Positions 53,442 through 64,000 of a stretch of 64,000 nucleotides of DNA are shown piece by piece (positions within the stretch are counted from its first letter, which is position 1; each line of letters starts with the position of its first letter). The notes beneath the pieces were generated by a model that saw nothing but the letters and a program-made list of their open reading frames with translations, was not told the origin of the DNA and did no database searches. The stretch lies in the NCBI RefSeq assembly GCF_001940785.1, contig NZ_MSLS01000004.1, positions 62,001-126,000 of the forward strand, in the 5' to 3' direction. A program made the translations under genes and the position numbers. Source of the DNA: Bacillus sp. MRMR6. GTDB lineage: Bacteria; Bacillota; Bacilli; Bacillales; Cytobacillaceae.

Positions 53442-55889
53442 ATGAAATATAAAGACTTAATTAAAAAAATGACATTGGAAGAAAAGGCATCCTTAATGTC
53501 AGGAAAAGATTTCTGGCAAACCATGGATATAGAACGCCTAGGAATCAATAATATGTTTCTTGCCGATGGACCTCATGGAATTAGAAAACAGGCGGAAGCA
53601 GCGGACCACTTAGGTCTTAATGCAAGTCTACCAGCAACATGTTTCCCAACAGCTGCGACAGTTGCAAATAGCTGGAACGAAGATTTAGGAGAAATAATTG
53701 GTGATTATCTAGGGAAAGAGGCTGTTGCGCAGCAAGTGAACGTACTACTTGGACCTGGTATTAATATGAAAAGAAACCCTCTTGCTGGTAGAAATTTTGA
53801 ATATTTCAGTGAAGATCCATATCTTGCGGGTAAAATGGCTGCCGGTATGATTAGAGGGATTCAATCCCATGGGATTTCGGCATGCGTAAAGCACTTTGCA
53901 GTAAACAATCAGGAAGAAAGACGGATGTCGATTGACACAATCGTCGATGAAAGAACTCTTAGAGAAATCTATCTGACTGCATTTGAAATTGCAATAAGAG
54001 AAGGTAAGACAAAGACCGTCATGTCTGCTTATAATATGTTGAATGGCTCCTATACAAACGAAAATATCCACCTAATGCAAGAAATTCTACGTGATGAGTG
54101 GAAGTATGATGGTGTTGTTGTGACGGATTGGGGCGGAAGCAACGACCGTGTAGCAGGGTTAATAGCTGGTAATGAGTTGGAAATGCCGACAACTGCTGGT
54201 GAAACAAATCAAGAAATTATTCAGGCTATTAAAAATGGAAGAATCAAAGCAGAAGTACTAGATGAGTGTGTAGACCGATTACTTGATTTGATTTTTACAA
54301 CGGAGCAAGTGTATAAATTGCCTAAAAAGGAAATTGATAAAGAAGAGCACCACAGAGTAGCACAAAAGGCAGCGGAAGAATCCATCGTTCTTCTTAAAAA
54401 CGAAGGAAATATATTACCACTTCAAAAGGGTAAAAAGGTAGCTATAATAGGGGACTTTGCAAAAGATGCACGATACCAAGGTGCAGGATCATCTATCGTC
54501 AATCCCACTAGGTTGGAACATACATTAGATTGCCTTGAAGAATCGGGAATTGTTAGCATTGGATTTGAACCCGGTTTTGAACGATATGGAAAAATGAGCA
54601 GGAAAAAAGTAGATAAAGCATGTGTACTTGCAAAAGATGCAGATGTCGTTCTTTTATATATTGGTCTAGATGAAGCTACAGAAGCTGAAGGATTAGACAG
54701 ACAAGATATGAAAATCCCCGAAAATCAACTTGAGTTATTACATGCTTTGCACAAAGTGAACCCAAATATTGTGGCGGTTCTTTCTTGTGGAGCAGCGGTA
54801 GAAATGCCATGGATTGATAAGGTAAGAGGACTGGTTCATGGATATCTAGCTGGCCAGGCAGGAGCGAGAGCTGTTCTTAGAGTTTTATCAGGTGATGTGA
54901 ATCCATCTGGTAAACTAGCTGAAACGTATCCACTTCGTTATCAGGACACACCTTCTTTTTACAATTTTCCCGGTAAGGAAGTAAGCGTAGAATATAGGGA
55001 AGGTATGTATATTGGATATCGATATTATGATACTGCGAATGTAAATGTTCTCTTCCCGTTTGGGTACGGTTTGAGTTATACAACCTTTGAATACTCAGAT
55101 ATTAAAGTTACAAATGATGGAGTAACATTTAAACTTACAAATAGCGGGCATGTTGCTGGAATGGAAGCTGCACAGTTATATGTTGGATGTAAAACGGGTG
55201 GTATCTTCAGGCCAAACAAGGAACTAAAAGGCTTCAAAAAAGTTTTTTTGAATGCAGGTGAAACCAAAACGGTTACCATTCCGTTTGATGATAAAACGTT
55301 CCGTTATTTTAATGTGAAGACAAATAAGTGGGAAATAGAAGAAGCAAGCTACGAAATTATGATTGCAGCATCAAGTGTTGATATTCGATTAGTAGATACT
55401 ATTTTTATTAAAGGCACAGGAGCACCGCTTCCATATGACAAGTCAAAGCTGCCATCTTATTATTCTGGTAAAGCAAACAATATAAGTGTAGAAGAATTTG
55501 AAAACTTACTTGGCCATAAAGTACCCGTCGCAAACTGGGACCGCTTGAAGCCGCTTGGATATAACGATACGATTGCACAGTGTCAGTATGCTAAGGGTGT
55601 TTTTGCTAGAGTTGCTTTCCATTCTATTACCTTTGCTCACTGGTTCTTACGAAATATTGGGAAAAGAAGCACTGCGAATTTAATTATGATGTCCATCTAT
55701 CATATGCCGTTCAGAGGTATTGCTAGAATGACTGGTGGAATTATCAATATGCCTATGTTAGACGGAATATTGATGATGGTAAACGGTCAGTTCTTCAAAG
55801 GCTTGAACCATGTTTTAAGAGAAAGAAAAAAGATGGTAAAAGTCGATAAGGTAAAAAGCACCATAGCGGGAGCGGCAAAGGAGATGTAA
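53442..55889 (+). CDS. GH3 family beta-glycosidase, cytoplasmic type
   Basis: An enzyme of about 815 residues with the standard GH3 order: N-terminal barrel (LADGPHGIRKQ; AGRNFEYFSEDPYLAGKMAAG; VKHFAVNNQEERRM; nucleophile D229 in VVVTDWGGSND), alpha/beta sandwich (EESIVLLKNEGNILPL; GAGSSIVNPTRLE) and fibronectin-III domain (AQLYVGCKTGG). An unusual tail of about 150 residues follows (FRNIGKRST-type amphipathic helices, MPFRGIARMTGG) that may dock on the membrane. ATG 53442, with AAAGAGGAA, is preferred to longer starts. It has no signal peptide. The substrate may be beta-glucosides or another beta-linked sugar. Confidence 0.9.
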   Translation: MKYKDLIKKMTLEEKASLMSGKDFWQTMDIERLGINNMFLADGPHGIRKQAEAADHLGLNASLPATCFPTAATVANSWNEDLGEIIGDYLGKEAVAQQVNVLLGPGINMKRNPLAGRNFEYFSEDPYLAGKMAAGMIRGIQSHGISACVKHFAVNNQEERRMSIDTIVDERTLREIYLTAFEIAIREGKTKTVMSAYNMLNGSYTNENIHLMQEILRDEWKYDGVVVTDWGGSNDRVAGLIAGNELEMPTTAGETNQEIIQAIKNGRIKAEVLDECVDRLLDLIFTTEQVYKLPKKEIDKEEHHRVAQKAAEESIVLLKNEGNILPLQKGKKVAIIGDFAKDARYQGAGSSIVNPTRLEHTLDCLEESGIVSIGFEPGFERYGKMSRKKVDKACVLAKDADVVLLYIGLDEATEAEGLDRQDMKIPENQLELLHALHKVNPNIVAVLSCGAAVEMPWIDKVRGLVHGYLAGQAGARAVLRVLSGDVNPSGKLAETYPLRYQDTPSFYNFPGKEVSVEYREGMYIGYRYYDTANVNVLFPFGYGLSYTTFEYSDIKVTNDGVTFKLTNSGHVAGMEAAQLYVGCKTGGIFRPNKELKGFKKVFLNAGETKTVTIPFDDKTFRYFNVKTNKWEIEEASYEIMIAASSVDIRLVDTIFIKGTGAPLPYDKSKLPSYYSGKANNISVEEFENLLGHKVPVANWDRLKPLGYNDTIAQCQYAKGVFARVAFHSITFAHWFLRNIGKRSTANLIMMSIYHMPFRGIARMTGGIINMPMLDGILMMVNGQFFKGLNHVLRERKKMVKVDKVKSTIAGAAKEM

Positions 55890-55894
55890 TATAA

Positions 55895-56527
55895 ATGAGC
55901 AATTTAAATACCAAAAATAATAAAATACTTGCAGGGCCACTAGGTTTCTGGAATAATTACAAGGCAAAACATCCTAGTATTGCACAATTTTTAGTATTCT
56001 TTATGCTAAGCAATGGGATTACGGTATTACAGCTAGTTTTAATGCCTGTTTTTAAAAGTATATTTGCTAAGACAGCATTAGTAACTACTAGTTTTCAAAT
56101 CTTACAGTTTGGGCATAATTTTGATGGAAGTGCCTATTATGTGTTTGATTATGCTGCCGGTTCCCTTGGATCAGGGGGCGGGGGTGGGCTTGCCTACTTT
56201 CTAGCAGTTCAAATAACGATTGCAATTGCCCAAATTATTAACTTCTTTGCACAGAGAAGCATCACATTTAAATCAAACAGCAACATTTGGACGGCAGCTT
56301 TTTGGTATTTTGTTGCTTACATTGTAATAACAATCGGTGCAGCGGCAGCTCAAGGATTCTACAAAGCTCCTATTTATAACCTATTAATGAACACATGGGG
56401 AATGGGATCAGTTGGTGAAACAACTGCAGACGTTATTACGATGATTATAAATAGTGCTATTTCTTTCTGGGTATTTTTCCCGATATTTAAAATTATTTTC
56501 AAACAAGAGCCTGAAAAGCAGGCTTAG
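55895..56527 (+). CDS. GtrA-like multi-pass membrane protein
   Basis: A 210-residue protein with four or five hydrophobic segments. The motif INFFAQRSITFKSN matches the GtrA hallmark (NFxxxRxxTF). A glycine-rich loop SLGSGGGGGLAYF is unusual. GtrA-family proteins are thought to help flip or hold lipid-linked sugars next to a GT2 glycosyltransferase, and a GT2 gene follows 18 bp on. The ATG is five bases after the GH3 stop, with AAAGGAG inside that gene, so it is part of the operon. Confidence 0.8.
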   Translation: MSNLNTKNNKILAGPLGFWNNYKAKHPSIAQFLVFFMLSNGITVLQLVLMPVFKSIFAKTALVTTSFQILQFGHNFDGSAYYVFDYAAGSLGSGGGGGLAYFLAVQITIAIAQIINFFAQRSITFKSNSNIWTAAFWYFVAYIVITIGAAAAQGFYKAPIYNLLMNTWGMGSVGETTADVITMIINSAISFWVFFPIFKIIFKQEPEKQA

Positions 56528-56545
56528 TAAAAGGCAGGTTGAGGT

Positions 56546-57562
56546 ATGAAATTATTATCAGTAGTTATTCCTTGCTACAATTCACAAGATTATATGAGAT
56601 ACTGCATAGAATCCCTTTTACCTGGTGGGGAAAACGTCGAGATACTGATAGTAAATGATGGCTCAGTTGACAAAACAGCAGAAATTGCGGATGAATATGC
56701 AAAAAAGTACCCCACCATCGTAAAAGCAATCCACCAAGAAAACGGTGGACATGGAGAAGCTGTCAATGCAGGAATCCGCAATGCAGCCGGCGTGTATCTA
56801 AAGGTAGTTGATAGTGATGACTGGGTTGATACAAGGGCATATCTTAAAATCTTAAATAAGCTGAACGAATTTGTTAGTGACAGAAAAGCAATCGATATGA
56901 TTATCAGCAATTTTGTTTATGAAAAAGAAGGCGCGAAATATAAAAAAGTTATGAAATATGAAAATGTACTTCCGATAGGAGAAATCTTTACTTGGGATGA
57001 CATTAAGCAATTTCGTAAGGGACAGTATCTGTTGATGCATTCGCTCATTTACAGAACACAATTGTTAAAAGATTGCAGGTTGGAACTTCCAAAGCATACT
57101 TTCTATGTAGATAATCTGTTTGTTTATGTTCCGCTTAATCATGTAAGGTCAATGTACTATATCAATGTAGAATTCTACAGATACTTCATTGGTAGAGAAG
57201 ACCAGTCGGTTCATGAGAGTGTTATGATTAGAAGGATCGATCAACAAATTAAAGTAAATAAGCTAATGATAGATCTTGTGAAACTAGATAATCTACCAAG
57301 TCCAAAGCTTCGTCAGTATTTGTTTCACCATCTTGAAATTGTTACTGTAGTGTCAGCAATTTTGTTAATCCGCTCAGGTACAATAGAGAATCTGCAAAAG
57401 AAAAAAGAGTTATGGAATTATATTAAGAAAAACGATATTGAGTTGTACCATGATATTCGGTACGGAATGATGGGCCAGTTAATGAATTTACCTGGCCGGT
57501 TAGGACGAAGTATATCTGTAGGTGCATATAAGATATCACAAAGACTTGTAGGATTTAATTAA
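56546..57562 (+). CDS. GT2-family glycosyltransferase
   Basis: A 338-residue enzyme with a GT-A fold in the first 110 residues: LSVVIPCYNSQDYM, the nucleotide-binding ILIVNDGSVDKTAEI, the HQENGGHGEAVNAGIRNAAG acceptor loop and the metal-binding VVDSDDWVD. The C-terminal part is helical without clear membrane spans. It transfers a sugar from a nucleotide donor to a glycan or lipid. Next to GtrA-like protein and UDP-galactopyranose mutase it may use UDP-galactofuranose or UDP-hexose. AAAGGCAGGTTGAGG precedes the ATG. Confidence 0.9.
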   Translation: MKLLSVVIPCYNSQDYMRYCIESLLPGGENVEILIVNDGSVDKTAEIADEYAKKYPTIVKAIHQENGGHGEAVNAGIRNAAGVYLKVVDSDDWVDTRAYLKILNKLNEFVSDRKAIDMIISNFVYEKEGAKYKKVMKYENVLPIGEIFTWDDIKQFRKGQYLLMHSLIYRTQLLKDCRLELPKHTFYVDNLFVYVPLNHVRSMYYINVEFYRYFIGREDQSVHESVMIRRIDQQIKVNKLMIDLVKLDNLPSPKLRQYLFHHLEIVTVVSAILLIRSGTIENLQKKKELWNYIKKNDIELYHDIRYGMMGQLMNLPGRLGRSISVGAYKISQRLVGFN

Positions 57563-57597
57563 TAAAAACTCACTCTTGCAATGTATAGAGATAGTTA

Positions 57598-57640
57598 ATA
57601 GCTTTCTATGATGGAAGAATCATAGAAGGCTATTTTTATT
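57598..57640 (+). terminator. Terminator after the glycosyltransferase gene
   Basis: ATAGCTTTCTATGAT pairs with ATCATAGAAGGCTAT around a six-base loop, followed by TTTTTATT. A smaller ACTCCAT / ATGGAGT hairpin at about 57703-57734 precedes the mutase ribosome site. Confidence 0.85.
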
Positions 57641-57752
57641 ACTTGAATTTCATAGTTAATACTTACCAAATTGGGCAAAATAAATTATTACTTAAAAACC
57701 GAGACTCCATATCAATTGTAATGGGCGATGGAGTTAATAGGAGGTAAAACGG

Positions 57753-58859
57753 ATGAAATACGATTATTTAGTTGTTGGATCGGGTCTGTTTGGTAGTACA
57801 TTTGCCTTTGAAGCAGCCAAACGAGGAAAAAGAGTAAAGGTAATCGACAAGCGGGACCATATTGGAGGAAATATTTATACAGAAAATATTGAAGGCATAA
57901 ATGTACATAAATATGGTGCACATATTTTTCATACAAATAATAAGGAAATTTGGGATTATGTGAATCAGTTTGCTGAATTCAACCGATATACCAATAGCCC
58001 TATTGCTATTTATAAAGGGGAAGTTTACAATATGCCCTTTAACATGAATACCTTTAATAAACTATGGGGTGTAATGACACCTGAAGAGGCTAAAAACAAA
58101 ATAGAGGAACAAAGAAAGAAAGCTAAAATCGAACAACCTGCAAACCTAGAGGAACAGGCCATATCATTAGTTGGCACCGATATATATGAAAGATTAATAA
58201 AAGGATACACTGAGAAACAGTGGGGACGAAAAGCTACTGAATTACCTTCTTTTATTATTAAACGTCTTCCTGTACGTTTTACCTATGATAACAATTATTT
58301 CAACGACAGCTTTCAAGGAATTCCTATTGGAGGCTATACCCAAATAATAGAAAAAATGCTTGGTAGTGAAATGATTGATGTGGAATTAAATATGGACTTT
58401 TTTATGAACAAGGAAGAGTACCTACAAAATTATCCGAAAATCGTATATACAGGGATGATTGACCAATTTTTTGATTATAAGTATGGTGAATTAGAATATC
58501 GCAGTTTACGTTTTGATTCGATTGTATTAGATCAAGAAAATTATCAGGGCAATGCTGTAGTCAATTATACGGATGCTGAAACCCCTTATACTCGTAGCAT
58601 TGAGCACAAACATTTCGAGTTTGGAAACCAGTCAAAAACTGTCATAACGAGAGAGTATCCTAAAACATGGGAAAAGGGTGATGAACCTTTCTATCCAATA
58701 AATGATGATAAAAATAATGAAAATTTTAGAAGGTATCGAAAGTTGGCTGATGAGCAACCAAATGTAATTTTTGGAGGTCGACTAGGGACGTATAAATATT
58801 ATGATATGCACCAAGTAATTGCTGCAGCGTTATCAATAGCAAAAAAAGAATTGAGCTGA
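57753..58859 (+). CDS. glf: UDP-galactopyranose mutase
   Basis: A 368-residue flavoprotein that interconverts UDP-galactopyranose and UDP-galactofuranose. The FAD-binding VVGSGLFGSTFAFEAAKRGKRV and DKRDHIGGNIYTE lie at the N-terminus, followed by the family signature YGAHIFHTNNKEIWDYVN and KGYTEKQWGRKATELP. The conserved C-terminal EYPKTW, FYPINDDKNN and FGGRLGTYKYYDMHQVI are present. It supplies Galf donors, which implies that a galactofuranose-containing glycan is made. ATAGGAGG precedes the ATG, and its transcription may be separate from the GH3-GT2 unit because of the terminator at 57598. Confidence 0.96.
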   Translation: MKYDYLVVGSGLFGSTFAFEAAKRGKRVKVIDKRDHIGGNIYTENIEGINVHKYGAHIFHTNNKEIWDYVNQFAEFNRYTNSPIAIYKGEVYNMPFNMNTFNKLWGVMTPEEAKNKIEEQRKKAKIEQPANLEEQAISLVGTDIYERLIKGYTEKQWGRKATELPSFIIKRLPVRFTYDNNYFNDSFQGIPIGGYTQIIEKMLGSEMIDVELNMDFFMNKEEYLQNYPKIVYTGMIDQFFDYKYGELEYRSLRFDSIVLDQENYQGNAVVNYTDAETPYTRSIEHKHFEFGNQSKTVITREYPKTWEKGDEPFYPINDDKNNENFRRYRKLADEQPNVIFGGRLGTYKYYDMHQVIAAALSIAKKELS

Positions 58860-58898
58860 AGATAATAATACAAGTTTAATACTAAATAAAGGATATGA

Positions 58899-60356
58899 AT
58901 GATGATAAAACAGGCTTATAATCCGTATTTACCTAGTTATGAATATATTCCAGACGGGGAGCCTTATGTATTTGGAGATAGAGTATACGTGTATGGCTCC
59001 CATGATAAATTTAACGGGAAACTTTTTTGCATGAACGATTATGTCTGCTGGTCTGCGCCGGTTGATAATTTGAGTGATTGGAGATATGAAGGTATTATTT
59101 ATAGAAAAAAGCAAGACCCAATGAATAAATTAGGATTCTATCATATGTATGCTCCTGACGTTGCAAAAGGTTTAGACGGAAGGTATTACTTATATTATGG
59201 CCTTAATTTCCTGAGCGTTATTGCAGTGGCAGTCTGTGACACACCGGCAGGAAAATTTGAGTTTTATGGATATGTTAGTCATCCGGAAGGAGATATCCTA
59301 TGTAACAAAAAGGGAGATCCATTCCTATTTGACCCCGGTGTCCTTGTCGATGATGATGGACGCGTTTACCTTTATTCGGGATTTGCACCTAAGAAAAACC
59401 TGCCTTCCTTTATAACAGGTGGGAAAAAGCATACATTTTATGGTGGATATGTTATCGAACTGAAATCTGATATGAAGACTGTAATTGGTGATCCGAAGCT
59501 TCTCTTTAAGAAGAAAGGAGAAGCAGCTGGTACCGGATTTGAGGAACATGAGTTCTTTGAGGCAAGTTCGATAAGAAAAATAGGTGATAGCTATTATTTT
59601 ATCTACTCCTCCATAAACGGTCATGAACTTTGTTATGCCACAAGCAAGAATCCAACTGGAGATTTTGTATATGGAGGAACGATTGTTAGCAACGGAGATC
59701 TTTATCTAAACGGTTATAGTAAGGACAAGGAGGCTTATAATTACATTGGTAACAATCATGGCAGTATCGTTAAGATTAAAGATAGATGGTATGTATTTCA
59801 TCACAGGCAAACAAACAGGCACCACTATTCCAGACAGGGTCTTGCCGAACCAATCGAGATAAAAGAGGATGGTTTCATTCCGCAAGTAGAGATGACATCC
59901 TGCGGATTGAACAACGGACCTTTAAGAGGAAGAGGAGAATATGAAGCACGGATAGCATGCAACCTTATGTCAGGAAAAGGTGCAGGCAGATATGGTGTAT
60001 ATTTTGGAAATGTTACTTTTAAAGAACATCCCTATTTTACTCAAAGCGGCAAAGATAGAGAGAACAATCCTAATCAATTTATAGCAAATATGAGAGATGG
60101 AGCAATTGCTGGGTTTAAATATTTTTTGATTAAGGATATAAAAGAAATTGCTATCCAAGTCCGCGGTAATGCAAAAGGATATATGAATATATCAACCTCG
60201 CTTAATTCTGAACCAATTGCTAGTATTCCGATCCAATCTACAAACAGGTTCACCTATTTCAGTTCAAAGGCGAATATTGAAAATGCTAAACAGGCACTTT
60301 ACTTTACCTTTCGAGGCACTGGAAAACTGGACTTTTTATCATTTGTATTAAGGTGA
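58899..60356 (+). CDS. GH43 family glycosidase with C-terminal beta-sandwich
   Basis: A 485-residue enzyme lacking a signal peptide. The five-bladed propeller motifs of GH43 are clear: IPDGEPYVFGDRVYVYGSHD with a catalytic-type Asp, YAPDVAKGLDGRYYLYY with the pKa-setting Asp, and HEFFEASSIRKIGDSYYFIYS with the general-acid Glu. The last 140 or so residues form a CBM6-like beta region. GH43 members remove arabinofuranose, xylose or galactose residues; furanosides are frequent substrates, which fits the neighbouring mutase. Two adjacent ATGs (58899, 58902) are possible starts after AAAGGA. Confidence 0.9.
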   Translation: MMIKQAYNPYLPSYEYIPDGEPYVFGDRVYVYGSHDKFNGKLFCMNDYVCWSAPVDNLSDWRYEGIIYRKKQDPMNKLGFYHMYAPDVAKGLDGRYYLYYGLNFLSVIAVAVCDTPAGKFEFYGYVSHPEGDILCNKKGDPFLFDPGVLVDDDGRVYLYSGFAPKKNLPSFITGGKKHTFYGGYVIELKSDMKTVIGDPKLLFKKKGEAAGTGFEEHEFFEASSIRKIGDSYYFIYSSINGHELCYATSKNPTGDFVYGGTIVSNGDLYLNGYSKDKEAYNYIGNNHGSIVKIKDRWYVFHHRQTNRHHYSRQGLAEPIEIKEDGFIPQVEMTSCGLNNGPLRGRGEYEARIACNLMSGKGAGRYGVYFGNVTFKEHPYFTQSGKDRENNPNQFIANMRDGAIAGFKYFLIKDIKEIAIQVRGNAKGYMNISTSLNSEPIASIPIQSTNRFTYFSSKANIENAKQALYFTFRGTGKLDFLSFVLR

Positions 60357-60422
60357 TCTATTGAGTTTTAACAGGGGTCAACGTATACTAGTAAATCGCT
60401 ATTTTAAATGTCTCTTTCAAAG

Positions 60423-60460
60423 AAAATAACCGCCGTCCATTTTTTGACGGCGGTTATTTT
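60423..60460. terminator. Bidirectional terminator between GH43 and katG
   Basis: AAAATAACCGCCGTC / GACGGCGGTTATTTT is a perfect 15-bp stem with an eight-base loop between convergent genes, with A/T runs within both arms. Confidence 0.95.
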
Positions 60461-60467
60461 CTTATAT

Positions 60468-62687
<2,220 letters not shown>

Positions 62688-62761
62688 TTACATCTCTCCT
62701 TTTATGTAGGTTTAGTAATATATAATTATGCATCTAGTTTTAAGAAGCACAGAAACTAGAA

Positions 62762-62776
62762 TTATAATAATAATTA
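62762..62776. promoter_or_regulatory. PerR-like box upstream of katG
   Basis: TTATAATAATAATTA agrees with 13 of 15 positions of the PerR consensus TTATAATNATTATAA and lies within a larger AT palindrome (ATAATAATAATTATTATTAT). PerR control of katG by peroxide is well known in Bacilli. The remaining 62685-63029 gap is AT-rich and shows nothing else I can support. Confidence 0.6.
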
Positions 62777-63029
62777 TTATTATGTAATTACTGTCATGAA
62801 TTATGAAATAAATCGAAAGAAATATAGACTATGAGAATGAGAATGTAATGTAATGGAATTTCTAGAAGAATTAGTGAAATCGTTGCAGCGTTGGATAAAA
62901 GTTGTAAAAAACTTCGCAGTATTTTCTTATATTACCATTATAAAGAAATTAAACGAAATTAGGCAAGTTATAAGGACATTCTCTATAATAGGATTAACGA
63001 AAGAAAGCAGGAAAGGGGGGACTTTTTTA

Positions 63030-64000
63030 TGATCCCAGCAAAAGTAGATGCCGATTCCATTACTACGATAAGAGATAATGGCGTGGAATCCATCGCTGTT
63101 TGGTTCGAACAGCATATCCAAACGTTCTATACACTTGGTTGGTCCTATCTTAGGAATCAGCAGCAAATGGAAGAACTTTTTTACCTTTCCATAATAAAAG
63201 TTCACAAGGAATTGCCTCGATATAAAAATAACACTTCATTTGAAACGTGGGTTACATCTATCATTTTACAAACCTGTCGGGAGCTTTCTGATGATAGAAG
63301 TTTACAAGCTTCAGAGGGAAATGAAAAACGGCCGGATGCTTTTAAGGCTTTGGGTCAATTGAAAGAATACGAGAAAGAAGCGATAGTCCTTACATATTTT
63401 AAAGGATTTTCTAAGGAGGAAACGGCTCATCTACTTCAAGTTTCAATGGAAAAGCTGAAAGACCTATTGTTTTCTGGAATCCGGTCTCTTAGGAATGAAA
63501 TAGGGTACGGGTCAGCCTTTAATGGCTGTGAGGAGTATCATCAGGATTACATTGATTATCTAGAAGGAAATCTGGAGCGGCCGAAAAAGATTGATTTAGA
63601 GGTACATGTTTATCATTGTCAAAACTGTCAGGAGGATTTGGGCAGCTTTCAGGATGTCATGCTAACCATGTTAAATCTTCCTAAAAAAATGGAAGAATTT
63701 CATGTGCCACCTGGTTTTATGGAAAATATTAGAGAAAGGCTGGCAGAAAAGGAAAGGCACAGACAACAGAAGAATAAGAAACGAATTAGATTGGGACTTG
63801 TTTCTGCAAGTGTTTTCGCAGTACTAATGGCTATAGTTTTCTTCACAGGGGCTCCTTCTAACCTCTACTATTCCTTGACAGAAGAAGATCAAGAATTGCG
63901 TGCCTTTTTGCAACAAGACCTGGGTGAAAGGCTGAACCTGGAAGCGGAAAGCGATGGGATGAAAATTACAATCAAGAGCGCGATAGCTGATGATGTTCAG
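63030..64000 (+). CDS. ECF-sigma-like / anti-sigma fusion protein, cut by window end
   Basis: ATG 63030, eight bases after AGGAAAGGGGGG, opens a frame that runs off the window (323 codons visible). Residues 20-90 resemble sigma region 2 (MEELFYLSIIKVHKELPRY; SFETWVTSIILQTCREL) and 105-157 region 4 (LGQLKEYEKEAIVLTYFKGF, then SKEETAHLLQVSMEKLKDLL). Then comes a zinc anti-sigma motif HxxxCxxC (H193, C197, C200), a membrane span at about 254-273, and an external part with MKITIKSAIADDVQ, as in DUF4179 proteins. Sigma and anti-sigma are normally separate genes. Whether it still directs transcription is unknown. Confidence 0.8.

Overview
The window looks like chromosomal DNA from a low-GC Firmicute of the Bacillaceae (Bacillus/Neobacillus-like). 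The evidence is AT-rich DNA, strong Shine-Dalgarno sequences, frequent TTG/GTG starts, CcpA-type cre sites, a PerR-type box and familiar Bacillus genes (plsY, dagK, pncA, pncB, rlmCD, tatC, LytR-CpsA-Psr). The genus is inferred. I saw no rRNA, tRNA, CRISPR array, complete insertion sequence or prophage.

Region 1 (1-10217) is a uronic-acid polysaccharide utilisation locus. It holds the end of a YesM-type sensor kinase, its AraC-type response regulator, two sugar ABC permeases, a heparinase II/III-like lyase, a GH88 unsaturated glucuronyl hydrolase, a DUF2264 protein, kduI and a deletion-damaged kduD. Region 2 (10218-25368) is mostly housekeeping: a four-copy palindrome cluster, a thioredoxin-like protein, plsY, a methyltransferase, an ECF sigma/anti-sigma operon with membrane proteins and a 30-residue microprotein, dagK, pncA, pncB, rlmCD, a dihydrouridine synthase, a PAP2 phosphatase and a DUF5692-like membrane protein. 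Decayed copies of the rlmCD 3' end recur downstream.

Region 3 (25369-43709) is a second, fuller pectin/galacturonate locus: a secreted PL9 pectate lyase, a Gfo/Idh/MocA oxidoreductase, a complete sugar ABC importer apart from its ATPase, a GH105 hydrolase, a YesM/YesN-type two-component system, intact kduI and kduD, uxaB and uxaE. Several cre or cre-like sites suggest catabolite repression. Imported unsaturated oligosaccharides would be opened by GH105/GH88 and isomerised and reduced by KduI/KduD to 2-keto-3-deoxygluconate. UxaB and UxaE handle tagaturonate. uxaC, uxaA, kdgK, kdgA and the transporter ATPase are not in the window.

Region 4 (43710-48136) is worn: chrA and vanZ remnants, an HTH-DUF1232 regulator that seems to start at ATA, a frameshifted LytR-CpsA-Psr gene and tatC without tatA. 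Region 5 (48137-60356) is the most unusual part. A LytTR/GHKL two-component system precedes a membrane-anchored, circularly permuted GH3 enzyme, a second GH3 enzyme, a GtrA-like membrane protein, a GT2 glycosyltransferase, UDP-galactopyranose mutase and a GH43 enzyme. Two 9-bp LytTR-type repeats exactly 21 bp apart lie ahead of the first GH3 gene. I read this as a regulated cell-surface glycan assembly and trimming system, possibly involving galactofuranose. The window ends with katG on the minus strand under a PerR-like box, and a protein cut by the window end that joins an ECF-sigma-like part to a zinc anti-sigma domain, a membrane segment and a DUF4179-like region.
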